This document shows, piece by piece, positions 28,547 through 37,553 of a stretch of DNA of 64,000 nt; within the stretch, counting starts at the first letter, position 1, and each line of letters begins with the position of its first letter. The notes beneath the pieces are model-generated. The model was not told the origin of the DNA, did no database searches, and worked only from the letters and a program-made list of their open reading frames with translations. The position numbers and the translations under genes were made by a program. This DNA is from Zoogloea dura (GTDB lineage: Bacteria > Pseudomonadota > Gammaproteobacteria > Burkholderiales > Rhodocyclaceae): positions 1 through 64,000 of the forward strand of contig NZ_JABBGA010000002.1 of NCBI RefSeq assembly GCF_012927165.1, in the 5' to 3' direction.

Positions 28547-29281
28547 TCAGGGTTGTGCCGCGAGGTAATCCGTGAGGGCGCGGAGCTCCTCATCGCTCAG
28601 CCCACGGGTCACCCGGTTCATGACACCGTCCCGGCTGTTGCGGCGCTCGCCGCTGCGCCAGTCGAGAAGCTGCTTCTCCAGGTAACGCCATTCCTGCCCG
28701 CCGATCCGTGGCGCAGCGGCCCCCAGTCCGGCGATGCCCTGCCCCGCCGGACCGTGGCAGGCGATGCAGGCATCCACTCCCCGGGCCGCGTCGCCGCTCT
28801 CGTACAGACGGCGCCCCAGCGGATTGCCCGCCGCCCCCTCTCCCTTCATCGGTTTTTGGCTGGCGAAGTAGGCGGCGATATCCAGGATGTCGGCCGGCTC
28901 CACGGTGCGCGCCATCAGGGTCATCACGTCATGTTTGCGGGCCCCGCTGCGGAAGTCGGCGATCTGCTTGACGATGTACTCCGCCGGCTGGCCGGCCAGC
29001 TTGGGATGGCGCCCCTCGGAGCTGGCGCTCTGGCCGAAGCCATGGCCATCCGCGCCGTGGCACTCCTGGCAGCGCTCCTCGTCCGACTTGCGCGCGCCCG
29101 CCACCGGATCACCCTTGAGCGGAAGGGCTGCGACCGGGGCCGGCCCCCCGGTCGCCTGCACCTTGCCCTTGGCCTTGACGGCCTGCCCCAGCACCGGCCC
29201 GGACAGACAGGCCACCAGCAGCATCAGGATCACACCTCCCCTCCCCCGGGACAGCCCCGGGGTCTTGCGCGACCAGAACAT
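28547..29281 (-). CDS. Diheme cytochrome c4-like protein (copy B)
   Basis: 244 residues. An N-terminal hydrophobic segment (about 16-33) is a signal peptide or anchor and is followed by a linker. Two cytochrome domains carry CQECH (71-75) and CIACH (172-176), each followed by c4-type motifs (HPKLAGQPAEYIVKQ, PRIGGQEWRYLEKQLLDW). It starts 13 bases after the peroxiredoxin stop and ends operon B. Compared with copy A it has a longer N-terminus, so the copies are old paralogues and not a fresh duplication. Confidence 0.9.
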   Translation of the reverse strand: MFWSRKTPGLSRGRGGVILMLLVACLSGPVLGQAVKAKGKVQATGGPAPVAALPLKGDPVAGARKSDEERCQECHGADGHGFGQSASSEGRHPKLAGQPAEYIVKQIADFRSGARKHDVMTLMARTVEPADILDIAAYFASQKPMKGEGAAGNPLGRRLYESGDAARGVDACIACHGPAGQGIAGLGAAAPRIGGQEWRYLEKQLLDWRSGERRNSRDGVMNRVTRGLSDEELRALTDYLAAQP

Positions 29282-29294
29282 CAGACGGCAAGCC

Positions 29295-29879
29295 TCAGCG
29301 TCGGGCGGACGCGAGACGCGTCACGGTTTCGAGGGCCTTCTCCACATTGGCAACCGGTGCCACACCGCCGATGGTGGCGGCGACCTTGCCGTCGGGCTTG
29401 ATCACGAAGCTGACCCGGTCCACCCGGCCATGGTCGATCTCTTCGCCCCGGGTGTCCTTGCGCCCGGCGGGGATGTCGCTGACCGCCAGATCGAAGGCGC
29501 GGGCGATCCTTCCGTCCGGGTCGGAGGCCACCGCCAGCTTGCCGGCGCAGAACTCGGGGTCGGCCGAGAAGGCATTGAGGCGCTTGATGCTGTCCAGCGA
29601 CACGCCGATCACGGTGGCGCCGGCCGCAGCAAACTTGTCGATGTTCTCGGCGAAGGTGTGGGCCTGCAGGTTGCAGCCGCCGGTGTAGGCGGACGGGTAG
29701 AAATACACCACCACCGGCCCCTTCTTCAGCGCCTCCCTGAAGGAATAGTTGAAGGCCTTGCCGGCCAGTGAGGCCTGGGCGGTGAACTCGGGCGCCTTGT
29801 CACCCTCGTTGAGGGCTGCATGGGCGGGGCTGGCCAGCACGGCCGACAGGAGCAGGCCGGGCAGGATGAGACGTTTCAT
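29295..29879 (-). CDS. Periplasmic peroxiredoxin (AhpC/TSA family, copy B)
   Basis: 194 residues from ATG 29879, which gives a signal peptide (MKRLILPGLLLSAVLASPAHA). The peroxidatic motif is PSAYTGGC and the candidate resolving Cys lies in DPEFCAGKLAVASD. Most of the protein matches copy A closely (QASLAGKAF, GPVVVYFYPSAY, GVAPVANVEKAL). It follows DUF1501 copy B after a 115-base gap with two strong hairpins, and unlike copy A it has no c'-like cytochrome neighbours. Confidence 0.88.
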   Translation of the reverse strand: MKRLILPGLLLSAVLASPAHAALNEGDKAPEFTAQASLAGKAFNYSFREALKKGPVVVYFYPSAYTGGCNLQAHTFAENIDKFAAAGATVIGVSLDSIKRLNAFSADPEFCAGKLAVASDPDGRIARAFDLAVSDIPAGRKDTRGEEIDHGRVDRVSFVIKPDGKVAATIGGVAPVANVEKALETVTRLASARR

Positions 29880-29917
29880 TCGGGCGGTCCCTTTATCAGG
29901 ATTTCTTGTGGGTCTGA

Positions 29918-29984
29918 CAGCCGCGCGCGGCGCGGCTGCTCTCTGTGGGTCTGCAGGCTGCGCCCCCGGACGGGGAGCGCAGCC
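29918..29984 (-). terminator. Two strong hairpins between DUF1501 and peroxiredoxin genes (operon B)
   Basis: First hairpin: CAGCCGCGC (29918-29926) pairs with GCGCGGCTG (29930-29938). Second: GGCTGCGCCCCC (29956-29967) pairs with GGGG (29972-29975) and GCGCAGCC (29977-29984) around a GGAC loop. Neither has a T tract. They occupy the same place as the hairpin in operon A and probably act in mRNA processing or partial termination. Confidence 0.5.
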
Positions 29985-29994
29985 CACGCCCGGA

Positions 29995-31446
29995 TCAGGC
30001 CAGCAGTTCCTTGACGACCTTGCCGTACACCACCGTCGGGCGCTCGGAGCGGCCGTTGTTGATGAAGGTGGTCTTGAGGTGGTCGAGGCCCAGCAGGTGC
30101 AGCACGGTGGCATGCAGGTCGTAGGTATCCACGGCCTTGTCCTTGTCGGCCACCTGCACGCCCAGCTCATCGGTCTCGCCGTAGGTGAAGCCGGCCTTGA
30201 CGCCGCCGCCGGCGACCCACTGGGTGTAGCCCCACGGGTTGTGGTCGCGGCCGGTGCCGCTTTCGCCCCACGGCGTGCGGGAGAACTCGGAGGCCCACAC
30301 CACCAGGGTCGAGTCGAGCAGACCCAGGGTCTTCAGGTCGGCCAGCAGGCCGGCGATGGGCTTGTCCACCATGCGCGCCTGGGTGGCGTGGTTGCCGTCG
30401 AGGTCGCTGTGGGCATCCCAGCTGCGGCGTTCCTGGTCAGACACGTTGCCGGGATAGCCGGACACCACCTGCACGAAGCGGACGCCCCGCTCCACCAGGC
30501 GACGGGCCCGCAGCAGCACCTTGCCGTAGCTCTCGCTGGTCGGATCATCGATGCCGTAGAGCTTGAGGGTGGCCTCGGACTCCTTGGACAGATCCACCGC
30601 CTCCGGCGCCGCCCGCTGCATGCGGTCGGCCAGCTCGTAGGACTCGAGGCGGGCGCGCAGCTCGGTGTCCGCCGGCCGGCGATCGCCGCCCAGCCGGTTG
30701 AGCTGCTTGAGCAGGTCCAGCGAGGCCCGCTGTTGGTCGGCCGAACGCAGCTCCGGGCGCTCCAGGTAGAGGATGGGCGAATCGCTGGGGCGGAAAGCGG
30801 TGCCCTGATACACCGCCGGCAGGAAGCCGGAGCTCCAGTTCACCGAGCCGGCGCTGGGCTCCTGCTCGCCGTTGTACAGCACCACATAGGACGGCAGATC
30901 CGGGTTCAACGAGCCGAGTGCGTAATTCACCCAGGCGCCCAGGGACGGACGGCCCGGATTCAGGTCGCCGGTGTTGAGCTTGAGGATCGAGATGTCGTGG
31001 GTCGCCCCCACCGTCACGCTGGACTTGATGAAGGCGATCTTGTCCGCCTGCTGGGCCAGGTTGGGCAGCAGGTTGGAGAACCACGCCCCACTCTCGCCGT
31101 ATTGCTTGAAGGTCCGCTGGTTGGAATAGAACAGCTTGTTCACGCCGCCCTGGGTGGAGGTCTTGATGCCCTTCAGGAAGGACGCCGGCACCGGCTGGCC
31201 GGCCAGCTTGGCCAGCTCCGGCTTGTAGTCATACAGGTCGATGGTGGAAGGCGCGCCGTTCTGGTGGAGCCAGATCACGGATTTCACCTTGCCCGGGAAA
31301 TGCGGCTGCTTGGGCGCCAGGGGGTCGAGCAAATCGGCGGCCGTGGCGGCATTGATATAGCCCAGCCCCGGGATGAAGCCGTTCGCGGCGACGGCCCCCA
31401 CACCCAGCCCGGCTTTGAGAAGAAAGTCTCGACGATTGATACTCAT
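29995..31446 (-). CDS. DUF1501 protein, sulfatase/alkaline-phosphatase-like fold (copy B)
   Basis: 483 residues. The N-terminus is Tat-like but with a single basic pair (INRRDFLLKAGLGVGAVAANG). Motifs match copy A: VIWLHQNGAPSTIDLYDYKPE, VVWASEFSRTPWGESGTGRDH and NPWGYTQWVAGGGVKAGFTYG. It lies 35 bases downstream of DUF1549/DUF1553 copy B. Presumed periplasmic and presumed metal-dependent hydrolase fold; the reaction is unknown. Keeping both paralogues complete suggests different substrates or conditions. Confidence 0.9.
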   Translation of the reverse strand: MSINRRDFLLKAGLGVGAVAANGFIPGLGYINAATAADLLDPLAPKQPHFPGKVKSVIWLHQNGAPSTIDLYDYKPELAKLAGQPVPASFLKGIKTSTQGGVNKLFYSNQRTFKQYGESGAWFSNLLPNLAQQADKIAFIKSSVTVGATHDISILKLNTGDLNPGRPSLGAWVNYALGSLNPDLPSYVVLYNGEQEPSAGSVNWSSGFLPAVYQGTAFRPSDSPILYLERPELRSADQQRASLDLLKQLNRLGGDRRPADTELRARLESYELADRMQRAAPEAVDLSKESEATLKLYGIDDPTSESYGKVLLRARRLVERGVRFVQVVSGYPGNVSDQERRSWDAHSDLDGNHATQARMVDKPIAGLLADLKTLGLLDSTLVVWASEFSRTPWGESGTGRDHNPWGYTQWVAGGGVKAGFTYGETDELGVQVADKDKAVDTYDLHATVLHLLGLDHLKTTFINNGRSERPTVVYGKVVKELLA

Positions 31447-31481
31447 GATGTTTTTTCCTTATTTCGAGTAATTGGGGTTGG

Positions 31482-33812
31482 TCAGAAGCGGTAAGCGAAA
31501 TCGCTGGAATTGGCGACGGTGTGCACCAGATCCACGAAGGCCGCGCCGCGCACCGGATTGATGACGGACGGATCCTTCAGGCCGCTCGGCACGGCGGCCT
31601 CGAATTTGCCGGCGGCAACCTTCTTCTGGACCACGCCTTCTTCCTTCGCCAGGAAGGCCTTCAGCGCGGCCTTTTCGGTCTTGTTCGGCTCACGGGCAAA
31701 GAGGATCTGGTACAGGCGGCTCAATTGGGCGGACTCGTCCTTGCCGGCTTCGTTGATGATCCGGCCGGCCAGGGCCTGCGACCAATTCACCACGATGTCG
31801 CTGTTGAACAGGGTCAGGGCCTGCAGCGGCGTGGTGGTCACGTCACGCTTGTGATGCGCCTGGGAAGGATTGGCCGGGTCGAAGTTCTGCAGCAGCGGGT
31901 AAGGCAGGCTGCGACGGCTGAAGATGTAGATGCTGCGACGATTCCAGTCGGCCTTGTCCTTGGAGACGGTCCATTGACGGTTGCCGTCGAAGTCGGCCTG
32001 GCCGTTCTCCAGCACCTTGGCGATCGGCGGGAACACCGAGGGACCACCGACCACGTCGGTCAGCTGGCCTGACGCATACAGCAGCGCATCGCGGATCTCC
32101 TCGGCCTCGAGGCGTTTGCGCGGATAGACCGCCAGCAGCTCGTTCTTCGGATCCACCTTGACCACGTCCTGGCGCTCGTCGGAAGCCTGGCGATAGACGC
32201 TGGAGAGCAGGATCTCGCGCTGCAGTTTCTTCACGCTCCAGCCATTCTTGACGAAGTTGCCGGCCAGGTAGTCGAGCAGCTCGGGGTGGGTCGGCTTCTC
32301 GCCGGCACGGCCGAAGTCAGCCGGCGTACCGACGATGCCCTTGTCGAAGTACTGGCTCCACACCCGGTTCACATACACGCGCGCCGTCAGCGGATTGTTG
32401 GCGCTGGCCAGCCAGCCGGCCAGCGCCGAACGGCGGCCGGAGGAATTGGCGGTGGGCGTGATGCTGACCTTGTCACCTCCCCACAGGGCGGGAATCCCCG
32501 GCTGGACTTCCTCGGTGGGACGCTCGTGGATACCGCCGAAACGCACGAAGGTCGGCGGCGAATCCGTACCCAGTTCAACTGCAGTGGTGATATTGACCGA
32601 GCCGCTCAAGGGACGCAGGTTATCGAACTTGCGCAATTCGGCCTGCAGCTTCTGGTATTCCTTCCAGGCGGTGATGCGGTCGGGCGTATGGTCGGCGTGA
32701 TCCTTGTTCTCGGCGGTCAGGCGCAGATAACCGGCGGTGTCGGTGTCCGGATTGAAGACGCTCTTGTGGCGGAAGTTCACCCAGCGATCGAGCGCATTCC
32801 ATTCCTTCTCGGGCTTGAAGATCGACTCGCGGCTGTCGGTCAGGTAGCGCTCTTTCTGGTATTTGATGCCGGCTTCCTTATAGGGCGCCAGCACGGCCGC
32901 CTGCTTGTCGCGGATTTCCTTGGTCGCTTCGCGATACTTGGCCTGCTGCTCGGCGAATTTCTTGTCCCATGCCGTCTCGGTTCCCTTGTCCAGCGCACGG
33001 CGCTGGTCGAAGGCGGTATTGGCGAAGAAGGCCTGGAGCTGGAAGTATTCCTTCTGGCTCAGCTTGTCCGATTTATGGTTGTGGCAGCGGGCGCAACCGG
33101 TGGTGGACGCCAGGAAGGTCTCACCGATGGTGTCGGTGATGTCGGTGGTGATCTGGTATTTGCGCTGCACCAGGTCGCGGGAATTGGCGTTATCCGGATA
33201 GCCGCCCAGGAAGCCGGTGGCGATCCTGGCCTCCTGGCTTTCGGGCCACAGTTCATCGCCCGCCACCTGCTCCTTGATGAAGCGGTCAAAGGGCTTGTCT
33301 TCATTGAAGGCCTTGATCACGTAATCGCGATAGCGCCAGTTGTTCGGGCGGGTGGCATCGTTCTGGAAGCCGGAGCTGTCCGCATAACGGGCCAGGTCCA
33401 GCCAGCGGCGGGCCTGGCGCTCGCCGAAGTGATGGGAGGCCAGCAGGCGGTCCACCAGTTTCTCGTAGGCATTCGGGGACTTGTCATCGACGAAGGCCTT
33501 GACCTCCTCCGGCGTCGGCAGCAGGCCCCAGGCATCCAGGGTGGCGCGCCGGATGAAGGTGGAGCGGTCGGCTTCCGGCGACGGCTTGATGCCCTTCTCT
33601 TCCAGGCGGGCCAGCACGAAGGCGTCGATCGGGGTACGCACCCATTTACCCTGCTTCACGGCCGGCAATTCCGGCGCCTTCACCGGCTGATAGGCCCAGC
33701 CATTCGGCACCGCAGCTTTGGCCGCCGCGGGCTTGCTGTCCGTTTCCGCACCAATGACCGATGACGTCACCGCCAGCATCACCGCGATATACACACCTTT
33801 TCTGACAAGCAT
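31482..33812 (-). CDS. DUF1549/DUF1553 (PSCyt2/PSD1) protein with CxxCH motif (copy B)
   Basis: 776 residues from ATG 33812, which gives a signal peptide (MLVRKGVYIAVMLAVTSSV) ending near residue 22. It is collinear with copy A: IDAFVLARLEEKGIKPS, RRWLDLARYADSSGF, a heme-type CARCH at about 240-244 followed by NHKSDKLSQKEYF, then DUF1553 with NPLTARVYVNRVWSQYFDKG and RKRLEAEEIRDALLYASG. It lacks the Ala/Gly-rich insert near the C-terminus of copy A (about residues 780-800). It heads operon B, 155 bases from a strong sigma-54 promoter match. Confidence 0.9.
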   Translation of the reverse strand: MLVRKGVYIAVMLAVTSSVIGAETDSKPAAAKAAVPNGWAYQPVKAPELPAVKQGKWVRTPIDAFVLARLEEKGIKPSPEADRSTFIRRATLDAWGLLPTPEEVKAFVDDKSPNAYEKLVDRLLASHHFGERQARRWLDLARYADSSGFQNDATRPNNWRYRDYVIKAFNEDKPFDRFIKEQVAGDELWPESQEARIATGFLGGYPDNANSRDLVQRKYQITTDITDTIGETFLASTTGCARCHNHKSDKLSQKEYFQLQAFFANTAFDQRRALDKGTETAWDKKFAEQQAKYREATKEIRDKQAAVLAPYKEAGIKYQKERYLTDSRESIFKPEKEWNALDRWVNFRHKSVFNPDTDTAGYLRLTAENKDHADHTPDRITAWKEYQKLQAELRKFDNLRPLSGSVNITTAVELGTDSPPTFVRFGGIHERPTEEVQPGIPALWGGDKVSITPTANSSGRRSALAGWLASANNPLTARVYVNRVWSQYFDKGIVGTPADFGRAGEKPTHPELLDYLAGNFVKNGWSVKKLQREILLSSVYRQASDERQDVVKVDPKNELLAVYPRKRLEAEEIRDALLYASGQLTDVVGGPSVFPPIAKVLENGQADFDGNRQWTVSKDKADWNRRSIYIFSRRSLPYPLLQNFDPANPSQAHHKRDVTTTPLQALTLFNSDIVVNWSQALAGRIINEAGKDESAQLSRLYQILFAREPNKTEKAALKAFLAKEEGVVQKKVAAGKFEAAVPSGLKDPSVINPVRGAAFVDLVHTVANSSDFAYRF

Positions 33813-33966
33813 CAACTGACTCCCTGAAACACGATTGATCAGGCTTCCTTTCCGCCCCCCGACAAGGGCCGGCAAATTCCACCATTCCATGGCAAAACAA
33901 AAAGCAATCCGGGCAGCCCGCCCCTCCCGGAGACCAGGGAGCGGACAGGTACAGCGTCATACCTTT

Positions 33967-33982
33967 CGCAGCTATCGTGCCA
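33967..33982 (-). promoter_or_regulatory. Sigma-54 promoter for operon B
   Basis: On the minus strand TGGCACG-ATAG-CTGCG has a perfect -24 element and a -12 element keeping TGC, with exact GG-N10-GC spacing. It lies 155 bases upstream of the DUF1549/DUF1553 start codon at 33812, implying a leader of about 140 bases. Confidence 0.7.
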
Positions 33983-34400
33983 GCCCCTCCAAAACCCAAA
34001 AAAACACAAACTAATCCAACGATTTCATCGACTTAACAATTATCACCGGCAACCTGGCGCCGCCAGCCCGATTGCACGCCAGCAAACACCATGCTGCACC
34101 GCGTGCAGGGCAGCGGACCATTCTGCTGATCAGCCCGCAAACCTGCTGTCCAGCCATCAAACCCGCCATTTCCTATTCACCCGCTCATTTCCTGGTCAAT
34201 AGATTCGTCAACCCCGACGTCATGTTCAATTCTGTTCACAGCGCAATCAGGATTGAACGCAACCCACCACCCATCCGGAATCACATATGAATTTCCGAAT
34301 TTGAATATATACCTTGATTGCAAAGTGGTTTCTCCGGAGACAGGCATCGCGGAATTCCGAATAGCGCCGAAAATCGCACACTCCGGATCCGGATAAGCCA

Positions 34401-34416
34401 TGGCACGCCTGATGCT
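34401..34416 (+). promoter_or_regulatory. Sigma-54 promoter for TonB receptor 1
   Basis: TGGCACG-CCTG-ATGCT has a perfect -24 element and one mismatch in the -12 element (ATGCT for TTGCW), with exact GG-N10-GC spacing. The expected transcription start is about 34427, giving a 30-base leader before the ATG at 34458. Confidence 0.75.
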
Positions 34417-34457
34417 ATTCAGGACAACACCCGTTTTGTTCCTCGACCAGAAAAGCC

Positions 34458-37301
34458 ATGACCTCCATCCGAAAAGAAAACAAGCGTTCAGCCCGCCCCT
34501 TCCGCATTCGGCCCATTTCAATTCTCGTAGCCGGCCTTGCCCTCGGCGCGTCCGGCGCCATGCACGCGCAGGAATCCCGGTCGGCGGCCGAACTGCAGGC
34601 CGACCTGCAGAAGGCCAATGCAGAAATCCAGAACCTGAAACGTGAACTGGAACGGAGCCGCGGCAATACGCCTGCACCGACCGCCACCCAGGTGCCGGCC
34701 GCGGCCCGGGAAGAGATCGTGGAGACGGCCCCTGCCACCCAGACCCTCGACTCGGTGGTGGTGCGCAGCCGGCGCCAGCTCGAGAAGCTCCACGACGTGC
34801 CGGTGTCCATTTCGGTTGTCTCCGGCAGCGAACTGGCCCGGGAGCAGGCCTCCGACTTCGAGGCCATCACCAAGCGCCTCGGCAACATCACCTTCAACCA
34901 GAACAACACCCGCGGCTCGTCCCTGTCGGTCCGCGGGCTGGGCCGCCGCGGTTTCACCGAGACCCAGGATCCCAGCGTCGGCCTGATCGTCGACGGTGTC
35001 CCCTACGGGCTCGCCCAGCTCGGCAATTTCGACTTCTATGACGTGCAGTCGGTGGAAGTGGCCCGCGGCCCCCAGGGGACGCTGCAGGGCAAGGGCGCCA
35101 GTGCCGGTGCCATCACCATCAACAGCAAGGGGCCATCCTTCGCCCCCAGCGCCGACCTGGAGCTCACCTACGGCCAGCGCGAGACCGTACTGCTGAAGGG
35201 CGCCCTCGGCGGCCCGATCGTCGACGATCTGCTGGCATGGCGCGGTTCATTCGTGGTCAATAACCAGCGCGGTTACTACACGGTGGGCGACGATACCGGC
35301 AAGGAACTGGACACCATGTACAACCGCAACCGGGTCAGCGCCCGCACCCAGTTCCTGCTGACGCCCTCGGCGGACTTCAACGCCAAGCTGAGCCTGGACA
35401 TCCAGCCCCGCGCCGCCCAACTGCAGAACGGCCTGACCAACTTCACCGAAGTCCCCCTGCGCTACGCCAATGGCAGCCTGGTGGACCCCAGCGGCACCGG
35501 CAGCCGCTCGCGCCTGAATCGCAGCTGGTTCGCCAACCGCAGCTTCAACTACAACACCTTCATCAACAGCGTGGTGCGTGACGGCCGGGTCTACCAGAAC
35601 GAGACCCAGGGCCAGCTCGCTTCCAGCAACGGGGCGGTGGCGGAGCTCAACTACAACCTCAATGACACCCACACGCTGACCTCCATCACCGGCTTCCGCC
35701 AATACAGCTTCCAGGCCCGCAACGACGAAGGTACCCCTTTCGACATCAGCAAGCTGGGCGGCGGCAGCGTCTTCTACAACCAGACCACCCAGGAAGTCCG
35801 CCTCACCGGCAAGCCCAGCAAGCTCGTGGACTACCAGACCGGCCTGTTCCTGATGCGCACCGAGGACGAGATCGAGTCCCGCTCCAGCTACGGTGCCGAT
35901 GCCGGAGCCTGGTTTGCCAACAACGCCCAGTACGCCACCCTGGTGGGCAGCGCCGGCACCAACGTCGGCGCCGGCCGCTCGCTGGCCACCGATGCCCTGA
36001 GCGGCCTCTACAAATGGGGCGAGCAGTACGTCAAGACCTTCAGCAAGGCGATCTACGGCCAGGCCAACCTCCACCTCACCGACAACCTGACCGTCACCGC
36101 CGGCCTGCGCATCGGCACCGAGGCCCGCTCCACCACCCAGCTCAACAGCCTGCGCAACCTGGGCTACGGCGCGGCGCTCAACCCGGTCTCGGTGCGGGTG
36201 GACGGCAGCGGCGGCAGCACCTCCCTGGGCGGCTTCAACTCGGTGGCCTACACCACGGCCAACGTGGCCAACGGTACCGCCGGCAACCTGGTCGGCAGCA
36301 ACAGCGCCGCCCAGCTGGCCCAGGCCAACTCGATCGCACAGAAGTATTACGGTGTTGCCACCTATGCCGAGCTGAGCGCCGCCCAGAAGGCCCAGGTGGC
36401 CGCCGCCAAGGCCGTCCGCGCCTCGCAGATCGGCACCCTGGTCAACCAGGTGCGCAGCGACTACAAGGATCAGCTGCACTCCGCGGTACTGAGCCCGAAG
36501 TACAGGATCAACGACGACATCACCGCCTACGCCAGCTGGCAGTACGGCGAGAAGTCGGGCGCCGCCCTGGTGGTGAACGGCATCCCCACCACCGTCAAGC
36601 CGGAGCGCACCAACGCCTATGAACTGGGCGTCAAGACCTTCCTGCTCAACAAGACCCTGACCCTCAATGCCGATGTCTTCCTGATGGACATCAAGAACTA
36701 CCAGCAGACGGTGGTCGCGGTGGATGACTTCGCCACCCAGGACAACATCCGGAACGGCATCGCCAACCCCACGGCCTACACCAGCATCCAGGGCAACGTG
36801 GCCAAGGTGCAGGTGTCCGGTGTCGAAGTGGACGCCGCCTACAACGGCATCCCCTTCACCAGCTTCCGGGTGGCGGCGTCCTACAACGACGCCCGCTACA
36901 AGGACTTCAAGAACGCCGGCAAGCCGTCGGAGCTGGCCTACCTGTCCAATCCCTTCATCGACCGCAGCGGCGACCGCTTGGGCGAGGCCCCCTTCTGGAC
37001 GGCCAACCTCAGCGGCGAATACCGGAGGCCGGTGCTGGGTGACAAGGTCTTCCACGCCAGCTTCACCACCGCCTACATCGGCAAGACCAACACCGATGAA
37101 CTGATCTCCAGCTACGCCTGGGTGCCGGACCACGCCACCACCGACCTGGCCATCGGGCTGGGCCATCACAAGGGCAGTTACGACGTGACCTTTGTCGCCA
37201 AGAACGCGTTCAACGACACCGCCCATGAGAAGGGCTGGGCCAGCTACACGCCCTACCCCTACCCCCGCTGGTACGGCATCGTCTTCAGCGGCCGGCTCTG
37301 A
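34458..37301 (+). CDS. TonB-dependent outer-membrane receptor 1, with N-terminal coiled coil
   Basis: 947 residues. A signal peptide (about 20-37, cut after MHA) is followed by an unusual short coiled coil (SAAELQADLQKANAEIQNLK, about 41-65) and a Pro/Thr linker. A TonB-box-like TLDSVVVRS lies near 95, followed by the plug domain (VPVSISVVSGSEL, LSVRGLGRRGF, VEVARGPQGTLQGKGASAGA) and a long beta-barrel ending in the C-terminal strand PRWYGIVFSGRL with a terminal-Leu signature. Such receptors import scarce, large or poorly diffusing ligands using TonB energy. No siderophore gene lies nearby; the flanking oxidase and hydrolase genes argue for an organic substrate (inference). Confidence 0.93.
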   Translation: MTSIRKENKRSARPFRIRPISILVAGLALGASGAMHAQESRSAAELQADLQKANAEIQNLKRELERSRGNTPAPTATQVPAAAREEIVETAPATQTLDSVVVRSRRQLEKLHDVPVSISVVSGSELAREQASDFEAITKRLGNITFNQNNTRGSSLSVRGLGRRGFTETQDPSVGLIVDGVPYGLAQLGNFDFYDVQSVEVARGPQGTLQGKGASAGAITINSKGPSFAPSADLELTYGQRETVLLKGALGGPIVDDLLAWRGSFVVNNQRGYYTVGDDTGKELDTMYNRNRVSARTQFLLTPSADFNAKLSLDIQPRAAQLQNGLTNFTEVPLRYANGSLVDPSGTGSRSRLNRSWFANRSFNYNTFINSVVRDGRVYQNETQGQLASSNGAVAELNYNLNDTHTLTSITGFRQYSFQARNDEGTPFDISKLGGGSVFYNQTTQEVRLTGKPSKLVDYQTGLFLMRTEDEIESRSSYGADAGAWFANNAQYATLVGSAGTNVGAGRSLATDALSGLYKWGEQYVKTFSKAIYGQANLHLTDNLTVTAGLRIGTEARSTTQLNSLRNLGYGAALNPVSVRVDGSGGSTSLGGFNSVAYTTANVANGTAGNLVGSNSAAQLAQANSIAQKYYGVATYAELSAAQKAQVAAAKAVRASQIGTLVNQVRSDYKDQLHSAVLSPKYRINDDITAYASWQYGEKSGAALVVNGIPTTVKPERTNAYELGVKTFLLNKTLTLNADVFLMDIKNYQQTVVAVDDFATQDNIRNGIANPTAYTSIQGNVAKVQVSGVEVDAAYNGIPFTSFRVAASYNDARYKDFKNAGKPSELAYLSNPFIDRSGDRLGEAPFWTANLSGEYRRPVLGDKVFHASFTTAYIGKTNTDELISSYAWVPDHATTDLAIGLGHHKGSYDVTFVAKNAFNDTAHEKGWASYTPYPYPRWYGIVFSGRL

Positions 37302-37317
37302 GCTTCACCTGCAGGCC

Positions 37318-37341
37318 GATCCGCCCCGCCCGGGGCGGATC
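37318..37341 (+). terminator. Hairpin after TonB receptor 1
   Basis: GATCCGCCCC (37318-37327) pairs perfectly with GGGGCGGATC (37332-37341) around a GCCC loop, 16 bases after the stop codon. There is no T tract, so termination may be partial. Confidence 0.6.
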
Positions 37342-37465
37342 GCTGCGGCGCATCAAACAGTCTGCCCCCGCAACTGCTGCGAGGGCAGCAGCCCGGCCCG
37401 CAGCGGATGTCCGGCGGCTCCGCCACGGCCGCATGCCATCCGCCTGAACAGGCGCCGGGGCTCAC

Positions 37466-37508
37466 CGGAACCTTTTCCGAACATCCTGTTTTGGCAGGGA
37501 ATAATTCC
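37466..37508. promoter_or_regulatory. Candidate activator-binding repeats upstream of TonB receptor 2
   Basis: Inverted repeats CGGAA-CCTT-TTCCG (37466-37479) and GGAAT-A-ATTCC (37498-37508) lie 45-90 bases upstream of the sigma-54 site. Related half-sites occur upstream of receptor 1 (34276-34297 and 34350-34359), with TTCCGAAT-like words at both loci. Spacing between half-sites varies, so a single regulator is only a possibility. Confidence 0.35.
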
Positions 37509-37553
37509 TCCGAATAAGAAATCCTGAAATCCGTATAAGCCTTTCCGGGGGCG

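Larger units (their letters stand above)
33813..34457. other. Divergent regulatory region between operon B and the first TonB receptor
   Basis: 645 bases without a credible gene. It holds two divergent sigma-54 promoter matches (33967-33982 minus, 34401-34416 plus) about 420 bases apart. Between them are A+T-rich stretches and perfect palindromes TCTCCGGAGA (34331-34340) and CGGAATTCCG (34350-34359). The arrangement suits a shared enhancer for a sigma-54 activator. Confidence 0.7.

Noticed and set aside
34072-34290. 72-codon + strand frame in the divergent regulatory region
   Set aside because: No ribosome binding site, no motif, and it overlaps the promoter zone.
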